A DNA stretch of 64,000 nucleotides from Haloterrigena salina JCM 13891 (GTDB lineage: Archaea > Halobacteriota > Halobacteria > Halobacteriales > Natrialbaceae). Numbering within the stretch: the first letter of the stretch is position 1; each line of letters starts with the position of its first letter. A program made the translations under genes and the position numbers. The notes under the pieces were generated by a model that saw only the letters and a list, made by a program, of their open reading frames with translations, did no database searches and was not told the DNA's origin. This document shows positions 1-8,770 of this stretch, in pieces. The stretch is taken from positions 1 to 64,000 of the forward strand of contig NZ_AOIS01000031.1 of assembly GCF_000337495.1 (NCBI RefSeq), given 5' to 3'.

Positions 1-1335
1 ACCGACGATCACGTACCGGGCGCCGAAGAGGAGGAGTTCGAACCCATCCAGGTGTTCCCCGAGGCCGAGGAGATGGACCTCCGGCCGGGAGCTGACAACT
101 GCTACAAGTGCTCGACCTGCGACACCAACTGTCCCGTCGCCGAGGTCGACGACGAGTTCCCCGGCCCGAAGTTCCAAGGCCCCGAGCAATGGCGGCTCAA
201 GCGCCAGGACGACCACGACGTCGACGACTCGGTGATGAAGTGTTCGAACTGCATGCGCTGTGACAGCGCCTGCCCCTCCGAGGTACCTCTCTCGCAGATG
301 CACAACACGGCCCGCGGGGAGTACGTCGAGGAGCAGATGGACAAATTCTCTCGGGAGTACCTTCGAAACCGTATCCTCGCGAACTACCGGCGACTCGCGC
401 CGCTCGCGGCGGCGTTCCCCCGCACGGCGAACTTCGTGATGGGGCTATCCGTCACGAAGTGGATGGGCGAGAAGCTTCTGGGGATCACGAGCGAACGGGA
501 CTTCCCCGAGTTCGCGACCGAGACGTTCCGCGAGTGGTGGACGCAACGCGGCGGCGCGAAGGTCGAAAACCCGGACAAGCGGATCGCCTACTTCCACGGC
601 TGCTACTCGAACTACAACACGCCTGAGGTCGCGAAGGCGCTCGTCCGCGTCTACGAGCACTTCGGCTACGAGATCATGGTCCCCGACCAGTCCTGTTCTG
701 GGACGCCGATGTTCGCCAACGGCATGCTCGAGGACGCCCGGCGGGCCGCCGAGACCAACGTCAGCGAACTCGCCGCGGCCATCGAGGACGGCGCCGATAT
801 CGTCGCCTCCTGTAGCTCCTGTTCGATGTCGCTCCGCCAGGAGTACCCCGAACTGTTCGATTTCGAGAACACCGAGACGGTGGCCGAAAACACCTGGGAC
901 GCCGTCGAATACCTCCGAGTGCACGAGGATCTCGAGAGCGAACTCGAGGGGCGCTCGGTCGAGGGTGACGAGTTTGACGACTTCGCCTATCACGCACCGT
1001 GTCATTCACGTAACCAGGGACTCGACGGACAGACGATCGAAGTGCTCAGCGTGATCGACGGCATCGAGGCCCACGACGTCGGCGACTCCTGCTCGGGGAT
1101 CTCCGGCACCTACGGCTGGAAGGAGGAGAACTACGAGACGTCGATGAAGATCGGCGAGGAGATGTTCGAGCACATGGACGCGGCCGACGCACAGACCGGG
1201 CTGACCGAGTGTCCGACCTGCTCGATGCAGATGGAACACGGCACCGGCTACGAGATCAAACACACGCTCGAGGTCCTCGAGGCGGCGCTGGTTGGGTCCG
1301 GCTCGGCTGCGGGCGGACGCCGGGAGGCCGGGTAG
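1..1335 (+). CDS. glpC: Anaerobic glycerol-3-phosphate dehydrogenase subunit C (5' end outside window)
   Basis: This is the iron-sulfur subunit that passes electrons from the GlpA/GlpB flavoprotein to the membrane quinone pool during glycerol use. Two ferredoxin-type clusters are visible near the N-terminus (CYKCSTCDTNCP and CSNCMRCDSACP). Two cysteine-rich CCG-type halves follow, with CSGTP, CSSCSM, APCHSR, CSGISG and CPTCSM. The frame is open from base 1. A GTG at 52 could start translation, but the residues before it are acidic and read like normal protein, so I take the gene as partial with its start upstream. glpA and glpB would be expected upstream of the window. The TAG stop directly abuts the ATG of the next gene, suggesting co-transcription. 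Confidence 0.88.
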   Translation, partial: TDDHVPGAEEEEFEPIQVFPEAEEMDLRPGADNCYKCSTCDTNCPVAEVDDEFPGPKFQGPEQWRLKRQDDHDVDDSVMKCSNCMRCDSACPSEVPLSQMHNTARGEYVEEQMDKFSREYLRNRILANYRRLAPLAAAFPRTANFVMGLSVTKWMGEKLLGITSERDFPEFATETFREWWTQRGGAKVENPDKRIAYFHGCYSNYNTPEVAKALVRVYEHFGYEIMVPDQSCSGTPMFANGMLEDARRAAETNVSELAAAIEDGADIVASCSSCSMSLRQEYPELFDFENTETVAENTWDAVEYLRVHEDLESELEGRSVEGDEFDDFAYHAPCHSRNQGLDGQTIEVLSVIDGIEAHDVGDSCSGISGTYGWKEENYETSMKIGEEMFEHMDAADAQTGLTECPTCSMQMEHGTGYEIKHTLEVLEAALVGSGSAAGGRREAG

Positions 1336-2550
1336 ATGGAGCTGCGGGAGCGCATCGCCCGGCGACGATCGGCGCGACAGGATCGCGAGATCCTCGTCGA
1401 CCGGGACTACCTCAGTCCGGTGGTCCACCCCGCGGACCCGATCGGTCGCGGCCCCGTCCTGGAACAGTTGCTCGACGCGCTCGAGGCGGTGTTCGACGGC
1501 GAGTTGCCGCCGCCGATCGCTGTGGTCGGCCCGGCGGGCGCGGGCACGTCCGCGATCGTCACCGCCGTCTTCGACGCGTTGAACGAGCAGCTCGGCGAAC
1601 CGTCTCGGTCGATCGGCACGACGACCCGGGCGGGTCGGACCGGGTCCTCGACGTGGTTCGTCTACGTCGACGGCCGCCGCGTCGAGAGCGCCTTCGCCCT
1701 CTACCGGACCGTCCTCTCGGTGCTCTCGAGCGAACCCGTCCCCGAGAGCGGCGTCGGAACCGACGACCTTCGCGACCGGCTTCAGCGACAACTCGCGCGG
1801 CCGGATCGCCACGCGGTCGTCGCGGTCGACCACCACGACGAGCCCGAGACGCTCGCCTACGAGCGGGCCCGCGAGTTGCTCGCGCCCGTCGACGACAGCG
1901 TCTCGACCGTCGCCGTCGGCCGGGAGGCCCCCGACGAACTGGCGGCCGAGCAGCCGACCGTCACCGTCCCGGCCTACCGCGATCACGAACTCGTCGAGGT
2001 GATCTCCGACCGCGCGTCGACCGGGCTCGCCGCCGGCGCGCTCGATCACGAGTCCGTCCGCGGGCTGGCGGCGTGGGCCGACGGGAACGCCCACGACGCG
2101 CTCGCGGCCCTGTTCGGCGCCGCCGTCCTCGCGAGTCGGGACGGGAGCGACAGGATCGCCACGGAGCACCTCGAGCGGGCGAAAGCCGACGTTCCAGACG
2201 ACAGCGTCCACCTCGATCGGGTGCTGGCGCTTTCGGAGACCCGCCAGCGCGTGCTGCTCGATCTCGTCGCCATCGACGCCGCCGACCGCCCGATCCGCGA
2301 TCTCGCGACCGAGATCGCCGACCGATCGTCGCTGACCGCCGGCACCGTCAAACGATTCCTCTACGAACTCGCCGATCACGGCGTCGTCGAACGCGTCCCG
2401 CTCTCGGCGACCGGGAGCGGCCGCCGCCCCAGCACCCTCGCGGTGCGGTTCCCGACGATCGCGTTCCGGACGCTCGGACCGAGCTCCGACGAAACCGACG
2501 GTGGAACCGACGAGCCCGCGGACGGAGACGGGACTGCACCCGCATCCTGA
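1336..2550 (+). CDS. Orc1/Cdc6-like AAA ATPase-related protein with degenerate Walker A
   Basis: A 404-residue protein with the layout of archaeal Orc1/Cdc6: an N-terminal segment ending in a YLSPVVHP-like stretch, an AAA domain (about residues 35-250) and a C-terminal winged helix (about 285-385). The P-loop reads GPAGAGTS at residues 65-72, so the invariant lysine is Thr71. The Walker B region reads VVAVDHHDE rather than a clean hhhhDE. It is therefore probably a non-hydrolysing Orc/Cdc6 relative and not a working origin-licensing initiator. It starts immediately after the glpC stop codon. The acidic C-terminal tail is typical of halophiles. An alternative is a DNA-binding regulator built on the same fold. 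Confidence 0.7.
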   Translation: MELRERIARRRSARQDREILVDRDYLSPVVHPADPIGRGPVLEQLLDALEAVFDGELPPPIAVVGPAGAGTSAIVTAVFDALNEQLGEPSRSIGTTTRAGRTGSSTWFVYVDGRRVESAFALYRTVLSVLSSEPVPESGVGTDDLRDRLQRQLARPDRHAVVAVDHHDEPETLAYERARELLAPVDDSVSTVAVGREAPDELAAEQPTVTVPAYRDHELVEVISDRASTGLAAGALDHESVRGLAAWADGNAHDALAALFGAAVLASRDGSDRIATEHLERAKADVPDDSVHLDRVLALSETRQRVLLDLVAIDAADRPIRDLATEIADRSSLTAGTVKRFLYELADHGVVERVPLSATGSGRRPSTLAVRFPTIAFRTLGPSSDETDGGTDEPADGDGTAPAS

Positions 2551-2632
2551 TCGCTCCGCTCGAGTCTCCGCTGTCGAACCGAATCCTCGCTATCGTCTCG
2601 GACGTTCTCCGTCTCGCGTTCCTCGTCGCCGC

Positions 2633-3559
2633 TCAGTACTCGAGGTCGTCGGTATACCAGTCGACCAGTAACACGGCGCCGGCGCCGACGAACGCCATCG
2701 CGACGGCGATACCCGGCGTTCCGAGCGACGTCTCGCCGAGGTTGCTCAGGACGCGCTCGGCGGGCAGTCGCAACGCGCCTACCATCAAGCTCACCAGCGC
2801 GGCCAGCGTCGCGGCCCGGTAGCGCTCGAGGGCGTAGCCGACCGCGTGAGCCATCGTGAACAGGCCGACGACCGCGCCGACGCCGAAGACGACGACGATC
2901 GTTCCGGTCTCGAGGACGGGCGCCAGCGCGCCGCCGTCGAGCAGGTCGAAGAGGGCGTCGATGAACCCGCGTAACGTTCCCGTCATGTACTCGTACTGGC
3001 CGAGGATCAGGAGGAAGAACGCGCCCGACACGCCGGGGAGGATCATCGCACAGATCGCGACCGCGCCGGCGACGAGGACGATCGGCAGCCCGTGCGGGAC
3101 GTCCCCCGCGGTCGTCCCCGAGACCGCGAACGCGAGCGCGATCGCGCCGACCGAGATCGCCACGCGGCCGACCGTCCACCGGTCGATCTCGCCGTAGAGG
3201 ACGACCGCCGAGGCCGCGATCAGCCCGAAGAAGAAGCCGTACGTCGCCACCGGATACGTCGTCGCCGCCTCGTGCATGAGACTCGAGAGGAGCACGATCG
3301 CCGTCCCGACGCCGAGCCCCAGCGACAGCAGAAACGGAATCTCCATTCGCTCGAGTTCCGTTCGGAGTTGCGCTCGAGCCTCGGGATCGTGCGGCCGCAG
3401 CGCCGGGCGAAAGGCCCGGGGATCGATGGCGGTGATCGCGCGGATCAGCCGGTCGTAGATGCCGACGATGAGCGCGATCGTCCCGCCCGAGACGCCGGGG
3501 ACGACGTCGGCCGCGCCCATCGAGAACCCCTTGCAATACACGGCGAGAAAGTCCCGCAT
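2633..3559 (-). CDS. DUF368 membrane protein (polyprenyl-phosphate carrier flippase candidate)
   Basis: A polytopic membrane protein of the DUF368 family, recognised from the N-terminal signature KGFSMGAADVVPGVSGGT and a second SGAFFL region. Bacterial DUF368 proteins have been reported as undecaprenyl-phosphate translocases that return the lipid carrier across the membrane. An archaeal member would plausibly recycle dolichyl phosphate. I chose the ATG at 3559 (MRDFLAVYCKGF) because family members begin this way and a TATA-like box lies 27 bases upstream, as in leaderless haloarchaeal genes. A GTG at 3598 would add 13 residues. It lies just downstream of aglB on the same strand, which supports a role in protein glycosylation. 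Confidence 0.85.
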   Translation of the reverse strand: MRDFLAVYCKGFSMGAADVVPGVSGGTIALIVGIYDRLIRAITAIDPRAFRPALRPHDPEARAQLRTELERMEIPFLLSLGLGVGTAIVLLSSLMHEAATTYPVATYGFFFGLIAASAVVLYGEIDRWTVGRVAISVGAIALAFAVSGTTAGDVPHGLPIVLVAGAVAICAMILPGVSGAFFLLILGQYEYMTGTLRGFIDALFDLLDGGALAPVLETGTIVVVFGVGAVVGLFTMAHAVGYALERYRAATLAALVSLMVGALRLPAERVLSNLGETSLGTPGIAVAMAFVGAGAVLLVDWYTDDLEY

Positions 3560-3581
3560 TACCGGAGCTATTTCGGACGGG

Positions 3582-3590
3582 GAGAAAAGC
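3582..3590 (-). promoter_or_regulatory. TATA-like box for the DUF368 gene
   Basis: Read on the minus strand, CTTTTCTCC is centred about 27 bases upstream of the ATG at 3559. This is the spacing of leaderless haloarchaeal promoters. It helps choose the downstream start and implies that the gene can be transcribed separately from aglB. Confidence 0.45.
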
Positions 3591-3688
3591 GTTCTCACTT
3601 CCGGAGGTCGCTGTAGGAGGTCGGATTTTGCGACGCGAATTCCGGTCGAAAATCGACTGCGACGGCGGGGATCGGGTCGGGGTCGCCG

Positions 3689-6600
3689 TTAGTTGTCCTC
3701 GGTGTCGGCGCCGTCGTCGGTTTGGTTGCCGTCAGTCTGGTTGCCGCCGTCGGTCTGGTTCCCGTCGGCAGTTTCGTTGCCGCCGTCAGTTTCGTTTCCG
3801 TCAGTCTGATTGCCGTCGTCGGTTTCGTTCCCGCCGGTCTCGTTGCCGTCCGACTCGTCGGGGTCCTCGAGTTCGGTCTGCTCGAAGCCGTCGACGGTGA
3901 TGGTGTTACCTTGGACCACGTCGGTCTCGGGAACCGCCGTCTCCGTTGCGTAGCCGGTTTCGCCCGGCTCGCCGACGGTCACCTCGTACTCGCCGGTCGC
4001 TTCGACGGAACTGTTCGTGTAGCCGTCCTCGACGCCGAGTTCGTCGTTAGTCGCGTAGGGGACGGTTAGTTCGAACGAGCCGTCCTCGGCGACTTCGGTC
4101 TCCTGGGTGTAGTTGAACGTCCGACCGGCGTTCGTCTCGAGTTCGACTTCGACGCTGGCCGTCGTCTCGTTTCCGAGCACGTCGGCGTCGTCGTCGACGG
4201 TGCCGGTGAGCGTCGCGCCCTCGACGCGCTCGAACGTCTTCACCGCGGCGGCGCTTCTGGCACCGAGCAGCTGCTGGGTCGGGCTCTGCTGGATGCTCTG
4301 GATCCGCTGGAAGCCCATCTGCTGTATCGCCACCGACGGGCGACCCTCACCGGGCGCCGCGAACTCGCCGTCCTGGTAGTAGATCACGTCGCCCTCCTGG
4401 TAGCCCAGTTCCTGCAGTTCCTGGCCGGCCTGTCCCTGGATCGCGGGGGTATACACCTGCGCATAGGCGACGATCGTCGCCGTTCCGGCGTCGGCGTTCT
4501 CGTGGACGGTCCGGTAGTGCTCGAGCCCGTCCGCGTCGTCGAAGTACAGCTGGGACTGCATCGTGTTGTAGTAGGGGATGGTCCCATTCTGGTAGTCGTT
4601 GATGTTCACCGGTTGTCCGTCCTCATGGCCCTCGGGCGTCACGTAGTGTTCGTAGTTCGGCCCGGACCACGCGGTGATCGCGGAGAACTTCCCGGACGCC
4701 ATCTCGTAGTCGATCATCACGTACCGCAGTTCCTCGTTGGTGGCGCCCTCGGACAGCGACTCGAGTTCCTCGGTGGACTTATCGGCCGGGTTCTCGCCGG
4801 CGGCGATGGTATCCAGCACCAGTTCGCCGCGTTCCTCGGACTCGGCGGTCAGGAACGACGAGGCGGACGGCGCGTTCTGCTGGAACGGGTTCGCGTGGGG
4901 TATCCGCTCACCCTGCGTCGTTATCAGGTGGCCGTAGTCCCACCACGACATCACGCCGTAGGCCCCGTCCGGATAGTCGTAATCGCCGTCGGCGGGAGCG
5001 CTGTACGTTCCGAAGTACTCGAGCTGATCGGCGTTTTCGTGCTCGCCCCAGTTGCCCGGCGCGGGCGTGTTGTTAGCGAGCCACTCGTTCGATCCCTCCC
5101 AGACCATCGCGTCGCCGGAGGGACCTGTGTTTTCGGCCTGTTCCCAGGAGGACGTGCCATCGGCGGCGATCGGCGGGAGCAGCGGCGCGAACAGCAAGAT
5201 CACGACGAGAAAGAGCACGATCACCTGGTAGGTTTCGATCCCTCGAATCGACTTGAGACTCGCCGTGAGATCTAGGTCGAAGAGGCGAACGAACTCCGCG
5301 ACGAACGCGGCGTTGACGACCGCGATCGCCAACACGAGATAGTACATGAAGCGAACCTGCGTCGCGGCCATGCTGATCAGGAACAGCGACCAGACGACGA
5401 CGAGGGTGTGCTCGGCGCGGATCCGGCGGCCGAACAGCGGCCGAATGACGACGAAGGCGAGGCCGGCGAGCATCGTGTAGAACGCGCTCCCGAACTCGCT
5501 AAAGACGCGATCGAAGAAGTCCTCCGGGGGTTGGGCCTCGGAAATCGTGAGGTCGGTGGCCGTCCCGCCGATCGGGAGCATGCGCCGCGTCGCGTTCCCG
5601 ACGGTCGAATCGAACAGGCTGGGGAGGAGGAGCCACATCGCCAGCAGCGCCGCGGCGATGAGTCCCCCGATGGCAACGGGGTAGTACCGTCGCTCGATAT
5701 CGCGATTATTCCACTGACGGGCGAACCAGGCCATGAAGACGCAGCCGACGGCCACGAGGAAGGCGGCGAGCGGCTGAAGCAGGCCGAAACTCGTCGACCC
5801 CGTACTGCTGGGGTTTTCCATCAGGAGCAACGTCAGGATCGTGGTCACGCCGAGACTCACCGCGCCGACGAAGGCGACGTGGTCCGGAGAGATCCCGCGG
5901 AGGTAGTCCAGACAGAGCTGGACGGCGAAGAAGACGCCGAAGATACCGACCAGAAGGACCGCAGAGGGCCAGACCCAGATGTACAGCGTGAGCGCGACTC
6001 CGGCGAGGACGCTGTAGATAGTCGACGTTCGCAGTGCGTCCCAGTCCCTGTCGACGACCAGTTCGTAGATCGGCTGTTCGCGTTCGGCGACGGTCAGCGC
6101 GACCATCATCGCGACGACGGAAATCGCCATGAACAGCACCTCGCCGATGTGGTGGTCGAGTTGGCCGACCGTCGATCGCGTCAGGAACTGTCCCTTCGCG
6201 AGTGCGAGCACGAGGACGGAAACGATGCCCCCGAGCGTGCCGCCGAGGCGCCGGCCTGCGTAGAAGACCGGGATCGCCACGAGCGCGGCCATCGCCGGGA
6301 TCATTAGCAACGCGACAGTGTAGACGGTCTCCGGCGACGGATCGCCGAGCCCGACGATCATCGCGACCGTGACGATTAGTTGGTCGAACAGGGTGCCGAA
6401 CTGGCCCACGTAATTCCCTTCCGGAAACCCGGTCCATACCTCGTAGGGCATCGTATTCGGGTAGTTCTCCGCCGTCCATTCGATCGTCCGCCACTGATAC
6501 CACGAGTCGATCCCCGCCAGTGCGGGTGATCCGTCTTCGGTGACAAATTGGTCGTACGCCTGGGTCCGCACCCAGAACATAAACAGCATCACAGCCCCGA

Positions 6601-6691
6601 GCACGGGGATGTGATACCAGTTAGACCACGTCTCGAGGAGGGAGGATGACGTCTCGGAGTCCTCCTCGACGTGTTCGGTATCCGTACTCAT
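3689..6691 (-). CDS. aglB: Oligosaccharyltransferase AglB (archaeal STT3)
   Basis: This enzyme transfers lipid-linked glycan to asparagine in N-X-S/T sequons on the outer face of the membrane. The N-terminal half is polytopic, with the acidic external-loop motifs GIDSWYQ and DHHIGE expected to bind metal and lipid-linked sugar. The catalytic signature WWDYG lies at residues 583-587. A globular extracellular domain follows, with Ig-like beta-rich sequence around residues 820-940. The last 58 residues (943-1000) are an unusual Asp/Gly/Asn/Thr tail with eight sequons. At 1000 residues the protein is a normal haloarchaeal AglB apart from this tail. The start at 6691 has a TATA-like box 28 bases upstream. 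A glycosyltransferase gene is divergently placed 156 bases away, as in many agl loci. Confidence 0.95.
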   Translation of the reverse strand: MSTDTEHVEEDSETSSSLLETWSNWYHIPVLGAVMLFMFWVRTQAYDQFVTEDGSPALAGIDSWYQWRTIEWTAENYPNTMPYEVWTGFPEGNYVGQFGTLFDQLIVTVAMIVGLGDPSPETVYTVALLMIPAMAALVAIPVFYAGRRLGGTLGGIVSVLVLALAKGQFLTRSTVGQLDHHIGEVLFMAISVVAMMVALTVAEREQPIYELVVDRDWDALRTSTIYSVLAGVALTLYIWVWPSAVLLVGIFGVFFAVQLCLDYLRGISPDHVAFVGAVSLGVTTILTLLLMENPSSTGSTSFGLLQPLAAFLVAVGCVFMAWFARQWNNRDIERRYYPVAIGGLIAAALLAMWLLLPSLFDSTVGNATRRMLPIGGTATDLTISEAQPPEDFFDRVFSEFGSAFYTMLAGLAFVVIRPLFGRRIRAEHTLVVVWSLFLISMAATQVRFMYYLVLAIAVVNAAFVAEFVRLFDLDLTASLKSIRGIETYQVIVLFLVVILLFAPLLPPIAADGTSSWEQAENTGPSGDAMVWEGSNEWLANNTPAPGNWGEHENADQLEYFGTYSAPADGDYDYPDGAYGVMSWWDYGHLITTQGERIPHANPFQQNAPSASSFLTAESEERGELVLDTIAAGENPADKSTEELESLSEGATNEELRYVMIDYEMASGKFSAITAWSGPNYEHYVTPEGHEDGQPVNINDYQNGTIPYYNTMQSQLYFDDADGLEHYRTVHENADAGTATIVAYAQVYTPAIQGQAGQELQELGYQEGDVIYYQDGEFAAPGEGRPSVAIQQMGFQRIQSIQQSPTQQLLGARSAAAVKTFERVEGATLTGTVDDDADVLGNETTASVEVELETNAGRTFNYTQETEVAEDGSFELTVPYATNDELGVEDGYTNSSVEATGEYEVTVGEPGETGYATETAVPETDVVQGNTITVDGFEQTELEDPDESDGNETGGNETDDGNQTDGNETDGGNETADGNQTDGGNQTDGNQTDDGADTEDN
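3692..3865 (-). repeat. Sequon-rich tandem repeat encoding the AglB C-terminal tail
   Basis: Degenerate 15-18-base units encode repeated D-G-N-E/Q-T-D blocks. Eight N-E-T or N-Q-T sequons occur every 5 or 6 residues across AglB residues 950-989. The DNA is repetitive enough for slippage to change unit number. The tail follows the extracellular domain, so it should be accessible to the oligosaccharyltransferase itself. Confidence 0.9.
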
Positions 6692-6713
6692 TAGGTTGGA
6701 CCAGACCCAAGTG

Positions 6714-6724
6714 GAGAATAAGCC
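6714..6724 (-). promoter_or_regulatory. TATA-like box for aglB
   Basis: On the minus strand the sequence GGCTTATTCTC is centred about 28 bases before the aglB ATG at 6691, which fits a leaderless promoter. Confidence 0.4.
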
Positions 6725-6847
6725 TTGTCATCTACTCGCGGCGGTTTCATGTAGCCGCCTGCGTCGATTCGTATCGTAATCGATGAACGTCGGCACACCG
6801 TGAGTAACGGCGAAACACTGACGGGGATATTTATGGAACCGCCATCA

Positions 6848-7750
6848 ATGGAGGGTAACGCGGACGTGGACGTTTCGGTCGTGCTCTCTACCTACGATAT
6901 GGACGCGTACGACGACTTCGACGACGCCGCGACGAGCGTCCTCGAGCAGACCTACGACGACGTCGAACTCGTGATCGTCGTCGATGGGACCGAGGCCGTC
7001 TACGAGCGCGCTCGCGACGACTACGGCGATCGGGACGACATCGTCGTCCACTGCAACGAGGAGAACCGCGGGCTGCTGGCCAGCCGGAATCGGGGCGCCG
7101 AGCTCGCGAACGGCGACGAGACGTGGATCGAATCGCTCGTCGAGGCTTACGAGTCGGAGCACGCCATCGCCGCCGGGGGGAAGATGACGCCACGATGGGT
7201 CGCCGGGCGACCCGACTTCCTCCCCGACGAGTTCTACTGGCTCGTCGGCGTGACCCACCGCGGGTTCGCCGACGGCGAGGGGGAGGTCCGGAACACGTTC
7301 GGCTCGAACATCTCGTTTCGACGCGACGTCTTCCTGGAGCTCGGGGGGTTCGACCCGGACATCGGCGGTCAAAAGGGCGACAAGAACCTCCAGGGAGGGG
7401 AGACGGAACTGTGCGCCCGGATGCAACGCAAGTACGGCCGCGGAGTGTGGTACGTTCCCGACGCGGAGGTCGAGCACAAGGTCTTCGAGTACCGGACGAA
7501 ACCGACGTGGCTGTTCGAGCGCGCGTTCTGGCAGGGCTACTCGAAGCGAGCGATGGAGACGCTCGTACCCGACTCGAGCGACGAGGAGAGCGAGTACCTC
7601 GGGAGGCTCCTCCTTGAGTTCGCACCCGACCGGGCGCGATCGCTGGCGGCCGATCCCGATCTCGGGCGGGCGAGTCGCTTCCTCGCGCTGTTCACCTTTA
7701 CGGCCGCAGTAGGCTTCGGGTACCTGTACGGACTCGTTCGATACCGATGA
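6848..7750 (+). CDS. Family 2 glycosyltransferase (AglG-like) lacking the DxD segment
   Basis: The protein begins with the GT-A nucleotide-binding strand (VDVSVVLSTYD) and carries RGLLASRNRGAE, the acceptor region (WLVGVTHRGF, NTFGSNISFRR, GGETELCARM) and a C-terminal hydrophobic helix. It resembles haloarchaeal AglG-type enzymes that add a sugar to a lipid-linked glycan. In the family, some 14-16 residues containing the metal-binding DDD/DxD motif separate SRNRG..GD from the WIESLVEAYE helix. Here GD runs straight into ETWIESLV, so the motif is gone by an in-frame deletion near 7113-7120. The product is probably inactive. I chose the ATG at 6848 because a TATA-like ATATTTAT lies just upstream; a GTG at 6800 is possible. 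It overlaps the next gene by ATGA. Confidence 0.75.
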   Translation: MEGNADVDVSVVLSTYDMDAYDDFDDAATSVLEQTYDDVELVIVVDGTEAVYERARDDYGDRDDIVVHCNEENRGLLASRNRGAELANGDETWIESLVEAYESEHAIAAGGKMTPRWVAGRPDFLPDEFYWLVGVTHRGFADGEGEVRNTFGSNISFRRDVFLELGGFDPDIGGQKGDKNLQGGETELCARMQRKYGRGVWYVPDAEVEHKVFEYRTKPTWLFERAFWQGYSKRAMETLVPDSSDEESEYLGRLLLEFAPDRARSLAADPDLGRASRFLALFTFTAAVGFGYLYGLVRYR

Positions 7751-8749
7751 CCGACCCGACCGATTCGACGCGGGTGCTCTGGCTCACGCCGGACAAGCCG
7801 GAAGACATCAGCGTCGGTCGCCGCCAGATCGCCGACCATCTCGCCGACGATGGAGTGTCCGTGACGCTCCGCGGGACCACGCCGCGGACAGTCGCACGGT
7901 CGCTCCGCGAAACGGATCGATACGACGTCGTCATCGGGACGACGCGTGCAGGCGCCATCGCGGACGCAATGCTGAAAGTCGCGACCGGTACACCGCTGAT
8001 CGTCGATCACGTAGACCCGATCCGACAGTTCACAGAGAACAACTCGAGGTGGCTCGCGGCGGCCGTTCGTCGCCTCGAGAACGCGGCGTTTCGCGTCGCC
8101 GATCGAACCCTCTACGTCTACGCGGAGGAAGCCGACCGCGTCGAACGCTTCGGACCGACGACCAAGACGGCCCTCGGCGTCGACTTCGATCGGTTCGCGG
8201 ACCCCGGTCGGTCCCGAGATCGTCTCACGGGGCGAATCCGCCCTCGAGGGGCGCGTCTCGGAGAACGTCGCGATCTACGTCGGCGGGCTCGAACCGATCT
8301 ATCACGTCCTCGAACTGGTGGCCGCGGCGACGGAACTCGACGAGACGTGGACGCTGCTCGTCCTCGGGAAGGGGTCGCTCTCTGACTACGTGGAGCGAGC
8401 GGCGGCGTCTCACGAGAACGTCGTCTACCCGGGGACGGTTCCCCACGAGGATATCCCGGGCTATCTCCACGCGGCCGACGTCGGTGTTTGCCTCGTCGAC
8501 GACCCGCACATGTTGAAGGTCCTCGAGTACGGCGCGGCGGGATTACCGACGGTTCAGGTGCGAGGCCGTGCAGAGGAGCGATTCGACGGACTGGTTGAAT
8601 ACTGTGACACGACGCCGGAGGGCATCGCTCGCGCGATCGAACGCGCCTCGGACTCCGACCGAACGACTGCGTTGCAGTCGTTCGTCCGCGAATTCGACTG
8701 GGCCGATATCGCCGATACGTATAAGAAAACGATCACAACCGTGAAATAA
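7747..8749 (+). pseudogene. Family 4 glycosyltransferase, frameshifted
   Basis: The first part (VLWLTPDKPEDISVGRRQ to GVDFDRFAD) is the N-terminal half of a GT-B glycosyltransferase. The C-terminal half (AIYVGGLEPIYHVLEL to the end at 8749), with the nucleotide-sugar site around KVLEYGAAGLP, continues in another frame. Removing one base from the CCCC run at 8202-8205 joins the halves as RFADPVGPEIVSRGESALEG, which reads as normal protein. The gene was about 333 residues long. It overlaps the preceding glycosyltransferase by ATGA, so the two were one translational unit. A sequencing error in the C run cannot be excluded, but both neighbours are also damaged. Confidence 0.8.
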
Positions 8750-8770
8750 CCCGACGGTGGAATCGTCGAC

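Noticed and set aside
1006-2379. 457-codon open frame antisense to the Orc1/Cdc6-like gene
   Set aside because: The frame is open because of GC-rich wobble in the opposite gene. The translation is Arg/Asp/Val-rich without any family pattern.
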